Assembly (NCBI GenBank): GCA_020638495.1
Contig: JACKIN010000016.1
Coordinates: 1-64,000 of the forward strand
Reading direction: 5' to 3'
Origin: Geminicoccaceae bacterium
GTDB lineage: Bacteria; Pseudomonadota; Alphaproteobacteria; Geminicoccales; Geminicoccaceae
DNA length: 64,000 nucleotides
Shown here piece by piece: positions 39,501 through 48,627 of this stretch. The position numbers and the translations under genes were made by a program. The notes beneath the pieces are model-generated. The model saw only the letters and a list, made by a program, of their open reading frames with translations. It ran no database searches and had not been told where the DNA came from. Position 1 is the first letter of the stretch. Each line of letters starts with the position of its first letter.

Positions 39501-40387
39501 GTCGAGGTCGCATCCTTCAGGCGTCGATGAGCGCACCGGGTCAGCACCTCGGGTGCGGCCGCGCCGGCGTCGGTCAGGGTTTCGCGGTAGGTCGCCACCA
39601 TGCCCGCCAGCATCGGCAGTGCCGTGGCCACCGCGTCGGGGAGGAGGGCGCCGAGGGCCGCCGCGTCCTTGCTGGCGATCGGGTTGAAGGGGCGGGTGCT
39701 CGCCTCGGCCTCGGCCATGAAGGCGCCGTGCCGGTCGAGCACCACCGAGGCGCCGGCACCCGCCCCGGTGCGCATGGCCTCGACCAGCGTGGCCGGGGCG
39801 ATGCCGTGATGCGCCGCCAGGGCCAGGGCCTCGGCGATGGCGCAGAGGGTGGCGGCACCGACGCCGTTGTTCAGCACCTTGGCGATCGCGGCCGTGCCGC
39901 TCGCCCCTGTCAGGAGCCAGCCGCGCCCCGCGGCGTCGAGGAACGGCCGTGCGCGCTCGATCGAGGCGGGATCGCCCGCGGCCATGAGGTAGAGCTGCCC
40001 GGCCAGGGCATCCTTGCCGATGCCGATGACCGCGGCCTCGATCGCCACACCGCCGCCGGCACACCGCGCTGCCGTGATCTGGCGCGCCAGGTCGGGCGGC
40101 AGGGTCGAGCATTCGACCGTCACCCGGCCGGCGCCGGCCAGCGCGATGAGGCCGTCCTCGGCGAAATATGTCGTGCGCACGGCCGCCAGGTCGGCGAGGC
40201 TGGTCACGATCACCTCCGCCCGCTCGACCAGCTCCGCCCTGGAGCCCGCGGGCGTGACACCCCGCGCCGCGGCGCGCGCCGCAGCCGCCGGGTCGATGTC
40301 GTAGCCGGTGACCTCGTGGCCGCAGGAGGCGAGCCAGGCGGCGAGGTTGCCGCCGATATCGCCGAGCCCGATGATGCCGATCTTCAC
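39497..40387 (-). CDS. 3-hydroxyisobutyrate dehydrogenase-family (beta-hydroxyacid) oxidoreductase
   Basis: A 296-residue NAD(P)-dependent beta-hydroxyacid dehydrogenase. It has Rossmann motif IGIIGLGDIGGNLAAWLASCGHEVTGYD, the substrate-binding segment DGLIALAGAGRVTVECSTLPPD, the region GGVAIEAAVIG, and the catalytic-lysine helix GTAAIAKVLNNGVGAATLCAIAEALALA (K-x3-N). Family enzymes oxidise 3-hydroxy acids, including tartronate semialdehyde and sugar-acid derivatives. It overlaps both neighbours by 4 bases (SMP-30 upstream, sulfatase downstream), so it is part of the same catabolic route; the substrate is not predictable. Confidence 0.85.
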   Translation of the reverse strand: MKIGIIGLGDIGGNLAAWLASCGHEVTGYDIDPAAAARAAARGVTPAGSRAELVERAEVIVTSLADLAAVRTTYFAEDGLIALAGAGRVTVECSTLPPDLARQITAARCAGGGVAIEAAVIGIGKDALAGQLYLMAAGDPASIERARPFLDAAGRGWLLTGASGTAAIAKVLNNGVGAATLCAIAEALALAAHHGIAPATLVEAMRTGAGAGASVVLDRHGAFMAEAEASTRPFNPIASKDAAALGALLPDAVATALPMLAGMVATYRETLTDAGAAAPEVLTRCAHRRLKDATST

Positions 40388-41271
40388 AAGTCGGCCTTCG
40401 AGGCGTCGCCGAAGCGCGGCTCCGGCAGGCCCGCGACGCCGACGTCGAAGGCGAGGAGATCGCCGGCCATCGGCTCGCCCTCCAGCGCTGCCGGGGACAG
40501 GCGCTGGCGCGCGGAGGTGACGTAGAGGGTGCGCCGATCGGGGCCGCCGAAGGCGCAGGCGGTGGGCTGGCTGACCGGCAGATGCAGGGTCGACATGAGC
40601 CTGCCATCGGGATCGAGGCGGACGATGGCGCTGCCGCCATAGCGGGCGTTCCAGAGGCAGCCCTCGGCGTCGACCGTCGAGCCGTCCGGCGCGCCCGGTG
40701 CGATGTCGGCCGGGGCGAAGGGGCGGAGACCCAGCTTTTCGTCACCCGTCGGCACGGCCGCCTGGAGGATCTCGCCCTGACGGGTATCGGTGAAGTAGAG
40801 GGTCCGGCCGTCCGGCGAGAAGGCGATGGCGTTCGGGCAGCGGATGCCGTCGAGCAGCTCCCTGGCGAAGCCGGTCGGCTCGACGTGATGCAGCCGGCCG
40901 GTCGACGCCCCGCCGCCGTCCTGCATCGTGCCGCACCAGAGGGCACCGTCGGGGCCGGCCTTGGTGTCGTTGATGCGGTTGCCGGGCCGGTCGGCATCGA
41001 GGACCGCGAGGGGGTCGGCGAGCCGGCCAGTGGCCGGGTCGAAGGGGTGGATGCTGCAGCCCACCCCGACCACGAGCCCGCCCATGGCCAGCGCCACCAT
41101 GCCGGCGAGGCCGGGCATGGGAAAGCGCTGCAGCTCGCCGGTCGCCGGATCGAGCGCGAGCACGGCCGGGGCGCGGATGTCGACGAACCAGAGCCGGCCG
41201 GTCCGCTCGCACCAGACCGGCGATTCGCCGAGCGTGGCACCCAGCTCGTGCCGTGCCATGGGCTCGTTCAC
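40384..41271 (-). CDS. SMP-30/gluconolactonase-family lactonase
   Basis: A 295-residue six-bladed beta-propeller. It begins ATLGESPVWCERTGRLWFVDIRAPAVLALDP, with the metal-ligand glutamate in LGESPVW, and has NRINDTKAGPDGALWCGTM (metal-binding N and D), PNAIAFSPDGRTLYFTDT, and GAPDGSTVDAEGCLWNARYGG (the D-x-E-G-x-LW motif). Members hydrolyse sugar lactones such as gluconolactone or L-arabinonolactone. It lies between an enolase-superfamily enzyme and a beta-hydroxyacid dehydrogenase with 4-base overlaps on both sides. A second Met at residue 5 is an alternative start. Confidence 0.87.
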   Translation of the reverse strand: MNEPMARHELGATLGESPVWCERTGRLWFVDIRAPAVLALDPATGELQRFPMPGLAGMVALAMGGLVVGVGCSIHPFDPATGRLADPLAVLDADRPGNRINDTKAGPDGALWCGTMQDGGGASTGRLHHVEPTGFARELLDGIRCPNAIAFSPDGRTLYFTDTRQGEILQAAVPTGDEKLGLRPFAPADIAPGAPDGSTVDAEGCLWNARYGGSAIVRLDPDGRLMSTLHLPVSQPTACAFGGPDRRTLYVTSARQRLSPAALEGEPMAGDLLAFDVGVAGLPEPRFGDASKADL

Positions 41272-42407
41272 GACGCGGCCTCCCCGAGCCGCAGCCGTGC
41301 CGCCACGACCGGATCGATGGCCACGCCGAGACCCGACCCGGCGGGCAGGGCGGCGGCACCCGCCACGACCGGCGAGACCACGCCGCCGACCAGCTCGTCG
41401 AAGAGCGGCGTCTCGTCGAACTGCACCTCCAGGGAATCCAGCTCGGGCAGCACGGCAGCGACGTGCAGGCTCGCTGCATGGCAGATCGGGCCGGTCGGGT
41501 TGTGCGGGGAGACGATGGCGCCATGCCGCGCGGCGCTGGCCGCCAGCTCCTGGAACCGGGCGAGGCCGCCCAGATACTTCACGTCGGGCATGATCACGTC
41601 ATAGGAGCCCGCCCGGAGGAAGGGCTCGAACGCCGCCGGGCTCGTGCCCATCTCCAGCCCGGCGAGCCGGCAGCCCTGGCCGGCGGCCCGGCGGCGTAGG
41701 GCGGCGATCGCGGGGGCGGCATCCGCCACCTCCGGCACCGGGCACTCGATCCAGTCGAGGGCGAGCTCGCGACAGGCGTCGATCATGGCTTCGGCGGCGG
41801 CGTGGTCGAAGCGCCAGTGGCAGTCGACCCGGAGCGTAGCCTCCGGGCCGATGGCTTCGCGGGTCGCCCTGACCCGGGCGAGGCCCGGGGCCATGAGCGC
41901 TGCGATGTCGCCGCGGGCGCAGCGCTCGACGCTGACCTCGTCGAACGGGGCGAGCTTGAAGATCGTGTAGCCGGCGGCAGTCGCGACGCCGGCGCTGGCG
42001 GCGAAGCCTTCGGGTGTGCGCGGGGAGGTGCGCCGGTTGATGTTGGCATAGAGCGGGATGTCCTGCCGCACCGCACCGCCGAGGAGGGCGTGGATCGGCT
42101 TGACCAGCGCCTGGCCCTGCAGATCGAGCAGCGCCATGTCGAGGCTGGAGGCGAAGGCTGCCTCGGCCAGCGTCGGCTCGGCGCGCCGCAGCTTCTCGAC
42201 GAGGCCGAGGTCGACGGGCGCGCCGCGCAGGCCCGGAAGGAAGCGGCCGGCCACCTCGCGCAGCACTTCCTCGCCGTTGGCGATGGTCGCCTCGCCCCAG
42301 CCGACGCGGCCATCTTTCGTCTCGAGCCGGAGGAACGCCCAGACGGTCTTGTTGGTGATGCGCAGGAGCTGAAGATCGGCTTCGGCGATGGTCGCTGGTG
42401 TCGTCAT
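41268..42407 (-). CDS. Enolase-superfamily enzyme (mandelate racemase/MLE, sugar-acid dehydratase-like)
   Basis: A 379-residue enolase-superfamily protein. It has the capping-domain block FLRLETKDGRVGWGEATIANGEEV, SSLDMALLDLQGQALVKPIHALLGG, FKLAPFDEV (lysine of the second strand), RVDCHWRF (first metal-ligand aspartate), WIECPVPE (glutamate ligand) and IMPDVKYLGG, with SPHNPTGPICHAAS carrying the base-region histidine, as in D-galactonate/gluconate dehydratase-like subgroups. The start ATG 42407 overlaps the GntR stop as ATGA. Probable dehydration of a sugar acid within the sulfatase operon. Confidence 0.83.
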   Translation of the reverse strand: MTTPATIAEADLQLLRITNKTVWAFLRLETKDGRVGWGEATIANGEEVLREVAGRFLPGLRGAPVDLGLVEKLRRAEPTLAEAAFASSLDMALLDLQGQALVKPIHALLGGAVRQDIPLYANINRRTSPRTPEGFAASAGVATAAGYTIFKLAPFDEVSVERCARGDIAALMAPGLARVRATREAIGPEATLRVDCHWRFDHAAAEAMIDACRELALDWIECPVPEVADAAPAIAALRRRAAGQGCRLAGLEMGTSPAAFEPFLRAGSYDVIMPDVKYLGGLARFQELAASAARHGAIVSPHNPTGPICHAASLHVAAVLPELDSLEVQFDETPLFDELVGGVVSPVVAGAAALPAGSGLGVAIDPVVAARLRLGEAAS

Positions 42408-43060
42408 CTGCGGATCGTCCTCGTCTGCCAAAAAGCGTCGAACTGCGCCAGAAGCTGGTACTTCGCCTTGATCACGTGCGCCTTGCTCACCGCCGCGGCA
42501 TCGTCGGCGGCACCGCTGGCGAAGGCCTGCAGGAGGCAGCGGTGGTCGCTGATGACGCCCGGGAGACGGTCGGAGGCATAGCCGTAATGGGCCCAGAGCC
42601 GAGCGAGGAGCAGCCAGTGCCGGTCCACGACGGCGAAGGCCTCGGCATTGTCGGCGATGCGGTTGATCTCGCGGTGGAAGCGCCGGTTGGCGTCGATTCC
42701 AGCGCTGTCGTCGGCGCGGTCCACGGCCGCCTCGAGCTCGGCCTGCAGGGCCTCGAGCCGGGCGAGCCCAAGGGCGTCCATGCGCGCTGCCGCCTGGCGG
42801 GCCAAGAGCGGCTCGAGCTCGGCCCGCATGGTCAACAGGTTGTCGATATATTTGCGGTCGATCGGCAGGGTGCGGGCCCCCCGCCTGGGCTCGAAGCGGA
42901 CGAGCCCTTCGCCCGCCAGCTCGCGCAGGGCCTCCCGGATCGGCATGTGGCTGGAGCCGTAGCGGCTCGCCAGCATGTCGATGGTCAGCCGCGCCTCGGG
43001 ATCGAAGCTGCCCTTGACGATGTCGTCGCGCACCCGGTCCTTGATCGACTGGAGCTGCAT
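42404..43060 (-). CDS. GntR-family (FCD) transcriptional regulator
   Basis: A 218-residue GntR/FadR-type regulator. The winged helix has DIVKGSFDPEARLTIDMLASRYGSSHMPIREALRELAGEGLV, and the FCD domain has RAELEPLLARQAAARM, NRRFHREINRIAD and ISDHRCLLQAFASGAADDA with the metal-binding histidines. It sits inside the transporter-catabolism operon, 33 bases after the ATPase gene, and probably represses it in the absence of a pathway acid. A 14-bp palindrome upstream of the operon (48628-48641) is a candidate operator. Confidence 0.87.
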   Translation of the reverse strand: MQLQSIKDRVRDDIVKGSFDPEARLTIDMLASRYGSSHMPIREALRELAGEGLVRFEPRRGARTLPIDRKYIDNLLTMRAELEPLLARQAAARMDALGLARLEALQAELEAAVDRADDSAGIDANRRFHREINRIADNAEAFAVVDRHWLLLARLWAHYGYASDRLPGVISDHRCLLQAFASGAADDAAAVSKAHVIKAKYQLLAQFDAFWQTRTIRR

Positions 43061-43093
43061 GTCAGCCCCGGCACCGCAGACGGGTCGGGTGCC

Positions 43094-44824
43094 TCATGCC
43101 GCGAGGCTGAAGCCGGGGATGGTCGAGCGGACGAGGCAGGGCTCGCGCCCACCCTGGCGGTCGCGCTCGGCGAGCTCGGCCTCGGCCTGCTCGTCGCCGC
43201 CCCAGTGCCGGTCGGGATCGGGCCAGGGGATCGAGCCGACGAGCAGGCGCGTGTAGGGGTGAAGCGGGTCCTTGATGACCGTCTCCGCGTCGCCCGCCTC
43301 GACCACACGGCCGCGATAGAGCACGAGCACGTAGTCCGAGACCTCGTAGGCGGTGGCGAGGTCGTGGGTGATGTAGATGATGGAGATGCCCTGCTCGTCC
43401 TTCATCCGCCGGAGGTTGCCGAGGATGCTGGACCGCAGCGAGGCGTCGACCATCGAGACCGGCTCGTCGGCGACCAGCAGCCTCGGGCCCAGCATCATCG
43501 CCCGGCCGACCATCAGCCGCTGGCGCTGGCCGCCGCTGAGCTGGTGGGCGAAGCGGTGGATCGTCTGGTCGGGGTCGAGGCCGACCAGCTCGCAGGCCTC
43601 GCGCATCTTCAGGAGCACCGACGCCCGGTCCCGGGCGAGGCCGAAATTGCGCAGGGGCTCGGCGAGGTTGTGGTCGACCTTGTAGAACGGGTTGTAGGCG
43701 GCGTACGGGTCCTGGAAGACGGCCTGCACGCGGCGGTGGCTCTCCCGCCGCTCCGCCCCCGAAAGGGTCTGGAGGTCGCGGCCCTCGAAGAGGACGCGGC
43801 CCTCGCTCGGGGCGAGGAACCCCAGGAGCAGGCTGCCGAGGGTCGACTTGCCGCTGCCGCTCTGGCCGACGATCGAGACGACGAGCGGCGTGCCGCCGGC
43901 CATGGAGAAGCTCAAGGGTTGGAGCGCCGGAACGCCCGTTCGGTCGAAGAGTCCGCGGCGGTAGGTCTTGGCCGCCCGGTCGAGCTCGATAATGGGGGCG
44001 GCGTTGGCGTCCCCGAACGCTGCTATCACGCTCGCCCGGCGCTGCTCGAGCGCCGGCACGCTGTCGATCAGCTCCTTCGTGTAGGCGTCCTTCGGTTCGC
44101 GGAAGATCTGGCGGACCTGGCCTTCCTCGACTAGGCGCCCGTGCCGGAGCACCATGATGCGATCGGCGAACTGCGCCATCAGCCCCATGTCGTGGCCGAT
44201 CAGGATCAGACCGGCGCCGATGGCGTCCTGGACCTCGCGCAGCGTCTGCATGACGCGGCGCTGGGTGATGACGTCGAGAGCGCTGGTCGGCTCGTCGGCG
44301 ATCAGGAGCTGCGGCCGGAGCGCTATGCTGATGGCGATCGCCACCCGCTGCTTCATGCCGCCCGAGAGCTCGTGCGGGAACCGCTCGGCGACCGACGGCT
44401 CGAGCCCGACCTGGCGCAGGAGCTCGCCGACCCGCGCCTTGCGCGCCGCACGGCCGAGGCCGGTGCCGTGGTCGATCATGCCGTCGGCGATCTGGGCACC
44501 GACGCGCATGACGGGGTTGAGCGAGTTCATCGCCCCTTGCGGGATGTAGGCGACGTCGACGAGCCGCCGGGCCGCGTGCTCCGCCGGCGAGAGGCGCAGC
44601 AGATCGACGCCGCCGAGCAGTGCCGTGCCGCCGGCGACGCGCCCGGGCGCATCGATCATGCCCATGAGCGCCAGCGCCGTGGTCGTCTTGCCCGAGCCGG
44701 ATTCGCCGACGAAGCCGAGCCGCTCGCCCGGCTGCACATCGAAGTCGATGCCGCGCACGGCCTCGACGATGCCGTCATCCGTCTCGAAGACGACCTTAAG
44801 CCCCCGCACCTCCAGGCCGGCCAT
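43094..44824 (-). CDS. ABC transporter ATPase, fused DppD-DppF type
   Basis: A 576-residue protein with two complete ATPase domains. The first has GESGSGKTTTALALMG, AYIPQGAMNSLNPVMRVG, PHELSGGMKQRVAIAISIA and LLIADEPTSALDVITQ. The second (from about residue 285) has GQSGSGKSTLGSLLLG, AVFQDPYAAYNPFYKV, AHQLSGGQRQRLMVGRAM and LLVADEPVSMVDASLR. Each half ends with the peptide-transporter tail (DAYTKELI, HPYTRLLVGSIP). It energises the two permeases encoded just upstream; its start overlaps the permease stop by one base. Confidence 0.9.
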   Translation of the reverse strand: MAGLEVRGLKVVFETDDGIVEAVRGIDFDVQPGERLGFVGESGSGKTTTALALMGMIDAPGRVAGGTALLGGVDLLRLSPAEHAARRLVDVAYIPQGAMNSLNPVMRVGAQIADGMIDHGTGLGRAARKARVGELLRQVGLEPSVAERFPHELSGGMKQRVAIAISIALRPQLLIADEPTSALDVITQRRVMQTLREVQDAIGAGLILIGHDMGLMAQFADRIMVLRHGRLVEEGQVRQIFREPKDAYTKELIDSVPALEQRRASVIAAFGDANAAPIIELDRAAKTYRRGLFDRTGVPALQPLSFSMAGGTPLVVSIVGQSGSGKSTLGSLLLGFLAPSEGRVLFEGRDLQTLSGAERRESHRRVQAVFQDPYAAYNPFYKVDHNLAEPLRNFGLARDRASVLLKMREACELVGLDPDQTIHRFAHQLSGGQRQRLMVGRAMMLGPRLLVADEPVSMVDASLRSSILGNLRRMKDEQGISIIYITHDLATAYEVSDYVLVLYRGRVVEAGDAETVIKDPLHPYTRLLVGSIPWPDPDRHWGGDEQAEAELAERDRQGGREPCLVRSTIPGFSLAA

Positions 44825-45732
44825 CAGCGCGCACCCCCGGTGCGCAGGCGGGGATTGGCCAGCTCGTCGAGCCCGGCGGTGACGAGGTAGAGCCCGACGA
44901 AGAGGACGACGAGCGTGATCACCGGGGTCAGCACCCACCACCACATGCCGAGCAGGAAGGCCGAGTAGTGGATGGCCCAGTAGACGGTCATGCCGAGCGT
45001 CGGCTCGTTCTGCGGCCCGAGGCCGAGGGCCTCGAGCCCGACCGAGGCGAGCACGGCGGTGGCGGTGGCGAGCACGAAGCTGACCATCAGATAGGGCAGG
45101 AGGTTGGGCATCATCTCCTTGAAGATGATGCCGAAGGCGCCGGTGCCGTTGAGCCGGGCCGTGTTGACGTAGCCCGCCTCGCGCATCACCAGGACCTGGC
45201 TCCTGATCCGCCGCGCCGGCTCGCGCCAGGCGAGCGCTGCGATGATCCAGACCATGCTGTCCGTGCTCATCGAGCCTTTGATGTTGGCGGCGATGACGAT
45301 CAGGATCAGCAAGGGCGGCACGGCGAGGAAGACGTCCGTGAGCAGGCTGATCACGGCATCGGTCCAGCCGCGGAAGAAGCCGGCGAGGAAGCCCAGGACG
45401 GTGCCGATCACGACGCCGAAGAAGCCCGCGAGCAGGCCGACCTTGGCGGTCAGCCAGGTGCCGACGATGAGGACGGCGAAGAGGTCGCGGCCCTGCTTGT
45501 CGGTGCCGAGCCAGTAGCGCGCCGAGGGCGGCTTGCCGGGTGAGGCCGAGAGCGGCTCGGCGAGCGCGATGTCGTAGAAGGCGTGGCCGGCGGCGACCAG
45601 CGTGAAGAGCGCCAGCAGCAGGAGGAGGCCGGCGCCGAGGCTGCGGTTGCGGCCGAGATAGAGGAGGACCGACCGCCAGCGGCGGCGGGACGAGCCCCAC
45701 TCGAGCGGCGTCGCCGGCAGGGCCCTAGCCAT
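44824..45732 (-). CDS. ABC transporter permease, DppC type
   Basis: A 302-residue permease. It has a polar N-terminal tail, helix SLGAGLLLLLALFTLVAAGHAF, the DppC motif YWLGTDKQGRDLFAVLIVGTW, and the EAA loop YVNTARLNGTGAFGIIFKEMMPNLLPYLMV near residues 190-220. Five to six helices. It overlaps the upstream DppB-like gene by 8 bases and the downstream ATPase by one base. Confidence 0.88.
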   Translation of the reverse strand: MARALPATPLEWGSSRRRWRSVLLYLGRNRSLGAGLLLLLALFTLVAAGHAFYDIALAEPLSASPGKPPSARYWLGTDKQGRDLFAVLIVGTWLTAKVGLLAGFFGVVIGTVLGFLAGFFRGWTDAVISLLTDVFLAVPPLLILIVIAANIKGSMSTDSMVWIIAALAWREPARRIRSQVLVMREAGYVNTARLNGTGAFGIIFKEMMPNLLPYLMVSFVLATATAVLASVGLEALGLGPQNEPTLGMTVYWAIHYSAFLLGMWWWVLTPVITLVVLFVGLYLVTAGLDELANPRLRTGGAR

Positions 45733-46732
45733 GCGCCTCTCCGCCGGCGCGGATCCTCGGATCGAGCAGCGGGTAGAGGAGGTCGAGCAGCATCAGCGAG
45801 ACGGCGACCGTCAGGATGAGGACGAAGACGCAGCCGAAGATGAGGAAATAGTCGACCAGCAGCACCGAGTTGTAGAGCAGCGTGCCGATCCCCGGGTAGA
45901 CGAAGACCCGCTCGACCAGGATGGCGCCGGCGACGATGTTGCCGAAGGAGAGGACCAGCGTCGTGATCTGCGGCGTCATGGCGTTGCGCACGGCGTAGCG
46001 CCAGAAGCGGCGGCGGTCGCTCAGCCCCTTGGCCCGGGCGAAGTTCATGTAGTCCTCGCCCTGCACCGTCACCATCATGCCGCGCATCGAGAGCGCCCAG
46101 ATGCCGATGGCGGCCAGCACGATGGAAAGGGCAGGCAGCACGGCGTGGTAGGCGACGTCGGCGATGGCGGTCGGGTTCCAGCCGAGGTTCAGCCCGACGC
46201 TGTAGCCCCGGGCCGGCGGGAACCATCCCAGCACGAGGGCGAAGACGTAAACGAGGATGAGCCCGACCAGGTAGAACGGGATGGCGGCCAGCACCATGAA
46301 GAGCGGGACGATCCGCGCCAGCCAGGCCGAGGAGCGCCGCCAGATCGTCAAGGCACCGAGAAAGGTGCCGATCACGAACGAGATCAGCGTCGCCACGCCG
46401 AGCAGCACGATGCTCCAGGGCAGGGCGGTCAGCACGTGCTGCGAGACCCGGTCGGGGAAGTAGTTGATCGAGACGCCGAGATCGAAGCGGGCGGTGTCGC
46501 CCAGCATGGAGAGGTATTGCCGCCAGAGCGGCCGGTCGGTGCCGAACTTGGCCTTGTACTGCTCGACCATCTCCTCGATGCCGACGGCCGAGCCGCCGGA
46601 ATCGCCGAGCGCCTGCGCCAGCCGCTCCTCGATCGGGTCGCGGTCGGTCAGGCGCGGCAGGAGGAAGTTGATCGACGCCGCGAGCCAGATGACGAGAACC
46701 ATCAGGCCGAGACGCTTCGTGACGCGGATCAT
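45725..46732 (-). CDS. ABC transporter permease, DppB type
   Basis: A 335-residue DppB-class permease. It has an N-terminal helix (LGLMVLVIWLAASINFLLPRL), a large periplasmic loop with QYKAKFGTDRPLWRQYLSMLGDTARFDLGVSINYFP, and the inner-membrane domain with the EAA loop YMNFARAKGLSDRRRFWRYAVRNAMTPQI. It is longer in the first loop than canonical DppB, as seen in glycoside-type family 5 systems. A 60-base gap with a perfect 9-bp hairpin separates it from the binding protein gene. Confidence 0.88.
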   Translation of the reverse strand: MIRVTKRLGLMVLVIWLAASINFLLPRLTDRDPIEERLAQALGDSGGSAVGIEEMVEQYKAKFGTDRPLWRQYLSMLGDTARFDLGVSINYFPDRVSQHVLTALPWSIVLLGVATLISFVIGTFLGALTIWRRSSAWLARIVPLFMVLAAIPFYLVGLILVYVFALVLGWFPPARGYSVGLNLGWNPTAIADVAYHAVLPALSIVLAAIGIWALSMRGMMVTVQGEDYMNFARAKGLSDRRRFWRYAVRNAMTPQITTLVLSFGNIVAGAILVERVFVYPGIGTLLYNSVLLVDYFLIFGCVFVLILTVAVSLMLLDLLYPLLDPRIRAGGEAHG

Positions 46733-46751
46733 CGCTTGTCTCGTCGAGAGG

Positions 46752-46780
46752 CCGCGGGCGACCGGGAAGGCCGCCCGCGG
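46752..46780 (-). terminator. GC-rich intergenic hairpin after the family 5 binding-protein gene
   Basis: CCGCGGGCG (46752-46760) and CGCCCGCGG (46772-46780) form a perfect 9-bp stem with an 11-base loop, between the binding protein stop (46793) and the DppB-like start (46732). No U tract. It occupies the same operon position as the hairpin at 24791-24817 and probably raises binding-protein output over the membrane subunits. Confidence 0.55.
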
Positions 46781-46792
46781 TTCTCCGATTGG

Positions 46793-48553
46793 CTACTGGA
46801 CGGGCTGGACGTGGTGGGCGAGCAGCGTGCCCCAGCCCGAGATGAAGCAGGCGACGCAGGCCGAGCCGTAGGGGTTCTCGGTCGACGGCCAGTTGGTCCA
46901 GTAGGTCTCGTTCAGGGCGTTCAGGTGGTAGCCCTGCTCGAGCGGCACCTCGACCACATTGGCGAACCAGATGTCCATGGCCTCGTGGAAGAGCGGCATG
47001 AGCCCGGGGTCGCCGGGCGGCAGCAGCTCCATCTGGTCGACGATGGCGTCGAGCTCCGGGTTGCTCCAGCGGGCGACGAAGAAGGTGATCGTGCCGATCG
47101 GCGACTGGTTCTCCGTCTTGTACATGCGCAGCGTGTCGACCGGGTCGAAGATGCTGCCGCCGTTGTGGCCGAAGACGTGCCACTGGGATTCGCCGGCGCG
47201 GAACTTGCGGAAGCTGTCGGGCGTCTGCGAGTACTCGGCATCGAAGCCGGCCTTGCGCAATTGCTGGACCAGCACCTGGGAGACCGCCGCCAGGGCCGGC
47301 TGCGCCTCGAGCGGCCCGCCGACGCGCTCGCCGTCCTTGGCCCAGAAGCCCTCGCCGTCCTTCTCGTAGCCGGCGTCGGTCATGTACTTGGCCGAGAGGT
47401 CGAGATCGAAGACGTCGACCTGGTATTTCTCGACCAGGTCCTTCGCACTGTCGATGTATGGAAGAAGCGGCTCGTAGGCGGGGTAGGGGAAGTAGTTCGG
47501 CGAGTTGGCGCCGTCCCAGGCGAACTCGATGAGCTGGTCGCGATTGATGGCGTGCAGCACCGCCCGGCGCACGTTGATGTCGAGGAAGGGCGAGCCCTCG
47601 GCCATGTGGTTGAAGTAGAGGGAGTGCGGCCACCAGTCCATGTAGCCGTAGGGCGGGTTGCGCCCGGCGAAGGTGGTGATCCTGTCGTTCTGGTCGAGGA
47701 TCGACTGCACCAGCGACGGCGAGGCGATGACGAAGGTGGCGTCGATCTGGTTGGCGACGACGAGCTGCGCGTTGCGCTCGTCGTCCGGGGCCGGGATGGT
47801 GATGATTCGCTCCGGCGCCGGCATCTCCATCACACCCGTGGCGGCACCCCACCAGTCGTCGCGCCGGTCGAGCACGATCTCGTTGGGCGTCGTCTCGACC
47901 ACCTTCCAGGCCCCGGTGCCGACCGGCCAGCCCTTCTCGAGGTCGAGGAAGGTGAAGTTGGCGATGTCCTCGATCCCGGACCAGATGTGCTCGGGCACCC
48001 AGATGAGCCCGTGGCCGAAATAGTTGGTGAGCTGGCGATAGATGTAGCGCGGGTCGGGCTTGATCAGGTCGACCCGGACGGTGAGCGGATCGATGACCTC
48101 AGCACCGGTGATCTGGTTGGCGACCTCGATCGCCTTCCTGAGGTCCTTCTTCGTCTTGCCGTTCTCGAGCAGCATGTTGAGGGTGAAGGCGACATCCTCG
48201 GCGTCGAAGGCCTCGCCGTCGCTCCACGTCACGCCGTCGCGCAGCTTGACCGTCAGGCTCGTGTAGTCGTCGTTGTATTCGTAGCTCTCGGCGATCCAGG
48301 GAATGTGCTCGCCGGTGAAGTGGTTGTACGTGAAGAGCGGCTCGTTGACGAACATGATGCCGTTGCGGAGCTCCGCACCCAGCGAATACCAGTTGGCGTT
48401 GTTGGGCGCGCTCAAGGTCGGCGAGCCGGCGCTCCAGCCAATGGTGACCAGCGTGCGCTCGCGCGGCACCTCGGCCAGGTCCTGCGCAGCCGCGGCACCG
48501 GCCAGCAGCAGGCACGTCGCGAGCCCGGCGGCAAACGACTCCATCCTCGACAT
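46793..48553 (-). CDS. ABC transporter substrate-binding protein, family 5 (large, glycoside-like subgroup)
   Basis: A 586-residue family 5 binding protein. Signal peptide MSRMESFAAGLATCLLLAGAA with cleavage after AAAA/AQ. The mature domain includes YTSLTVKLRDGVTWSDGEAFDAEDVAFTLNMLL, the family motif, then GTGAWKVVETTPNEIVLDRRDDWWG and DINVRRAVLHAINRDQLIEFAWDG. Length and many tryptophans fit members that bind oligosaccharides rather than peptides. ATG 48553 follows GGGGGG by 5 bases. It opens a nine-gene operon ending with a sulfatase, so a sulfated sugar or sugar acid is a reasonable ligand guess. Confidence 0.87.
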   Translation of the reverse strand: MSRMESFAAGLATCLLLAGAAAAQDLAEVPRERTLVTIGWSAGSPTLSAPNNANWYSLGAELRNGIMFVNEPLFTYNHFTGEHIPWIAESYEYNDDYTSLTVKLRDGVTWSDGEAFDAEDVAFTLNMLLENGKTKKDLRKAIEVANQITGAEVIDPLTVRVDLIKPDPRYIYRQLTNYFGHGLIWVPEHIWSGIEDIANFTFLDLEKGWPVGTGAWKVVETTPNEIVLDRRDDWWGAATGVMEMPAPERIITIPAPDDERNAQLVVANQIDATFVIASPSLVQSILDQNDRITTFAGRNPPYGYMDWWPHSLYFNHMAEGSPFLDINVRRAVLHAINRDQLIEFAWDGANSPNYFPYPAYEPLLPYIDSAKDLVEKYQVDVFDLDLSAKYMTDAGYEKDGEGFWAKDGERVGGPLEAQPALAAVSQVLVQQLRKAGFDAEYSQTPDSFRKFRAGESQWHVFGHNGGSIFDPVDTLRMYKTENQSPIGTITFFVARWSNPELDAIVDQMELLPPGDPGLMPLFHEAMDIWFANVVEVPLEQGYHLNALNETYWTNWPSTENPYGSACVACFISGWGTLLAHHVQPVQ

Positions 48554-48627
48554 CAAAGCCCCCCTAGTTATCGTCTTCAGATCAAAAACATGCCGGGCCT
48601 TGCCCACAAGGTCAACAACCCGGGTGG

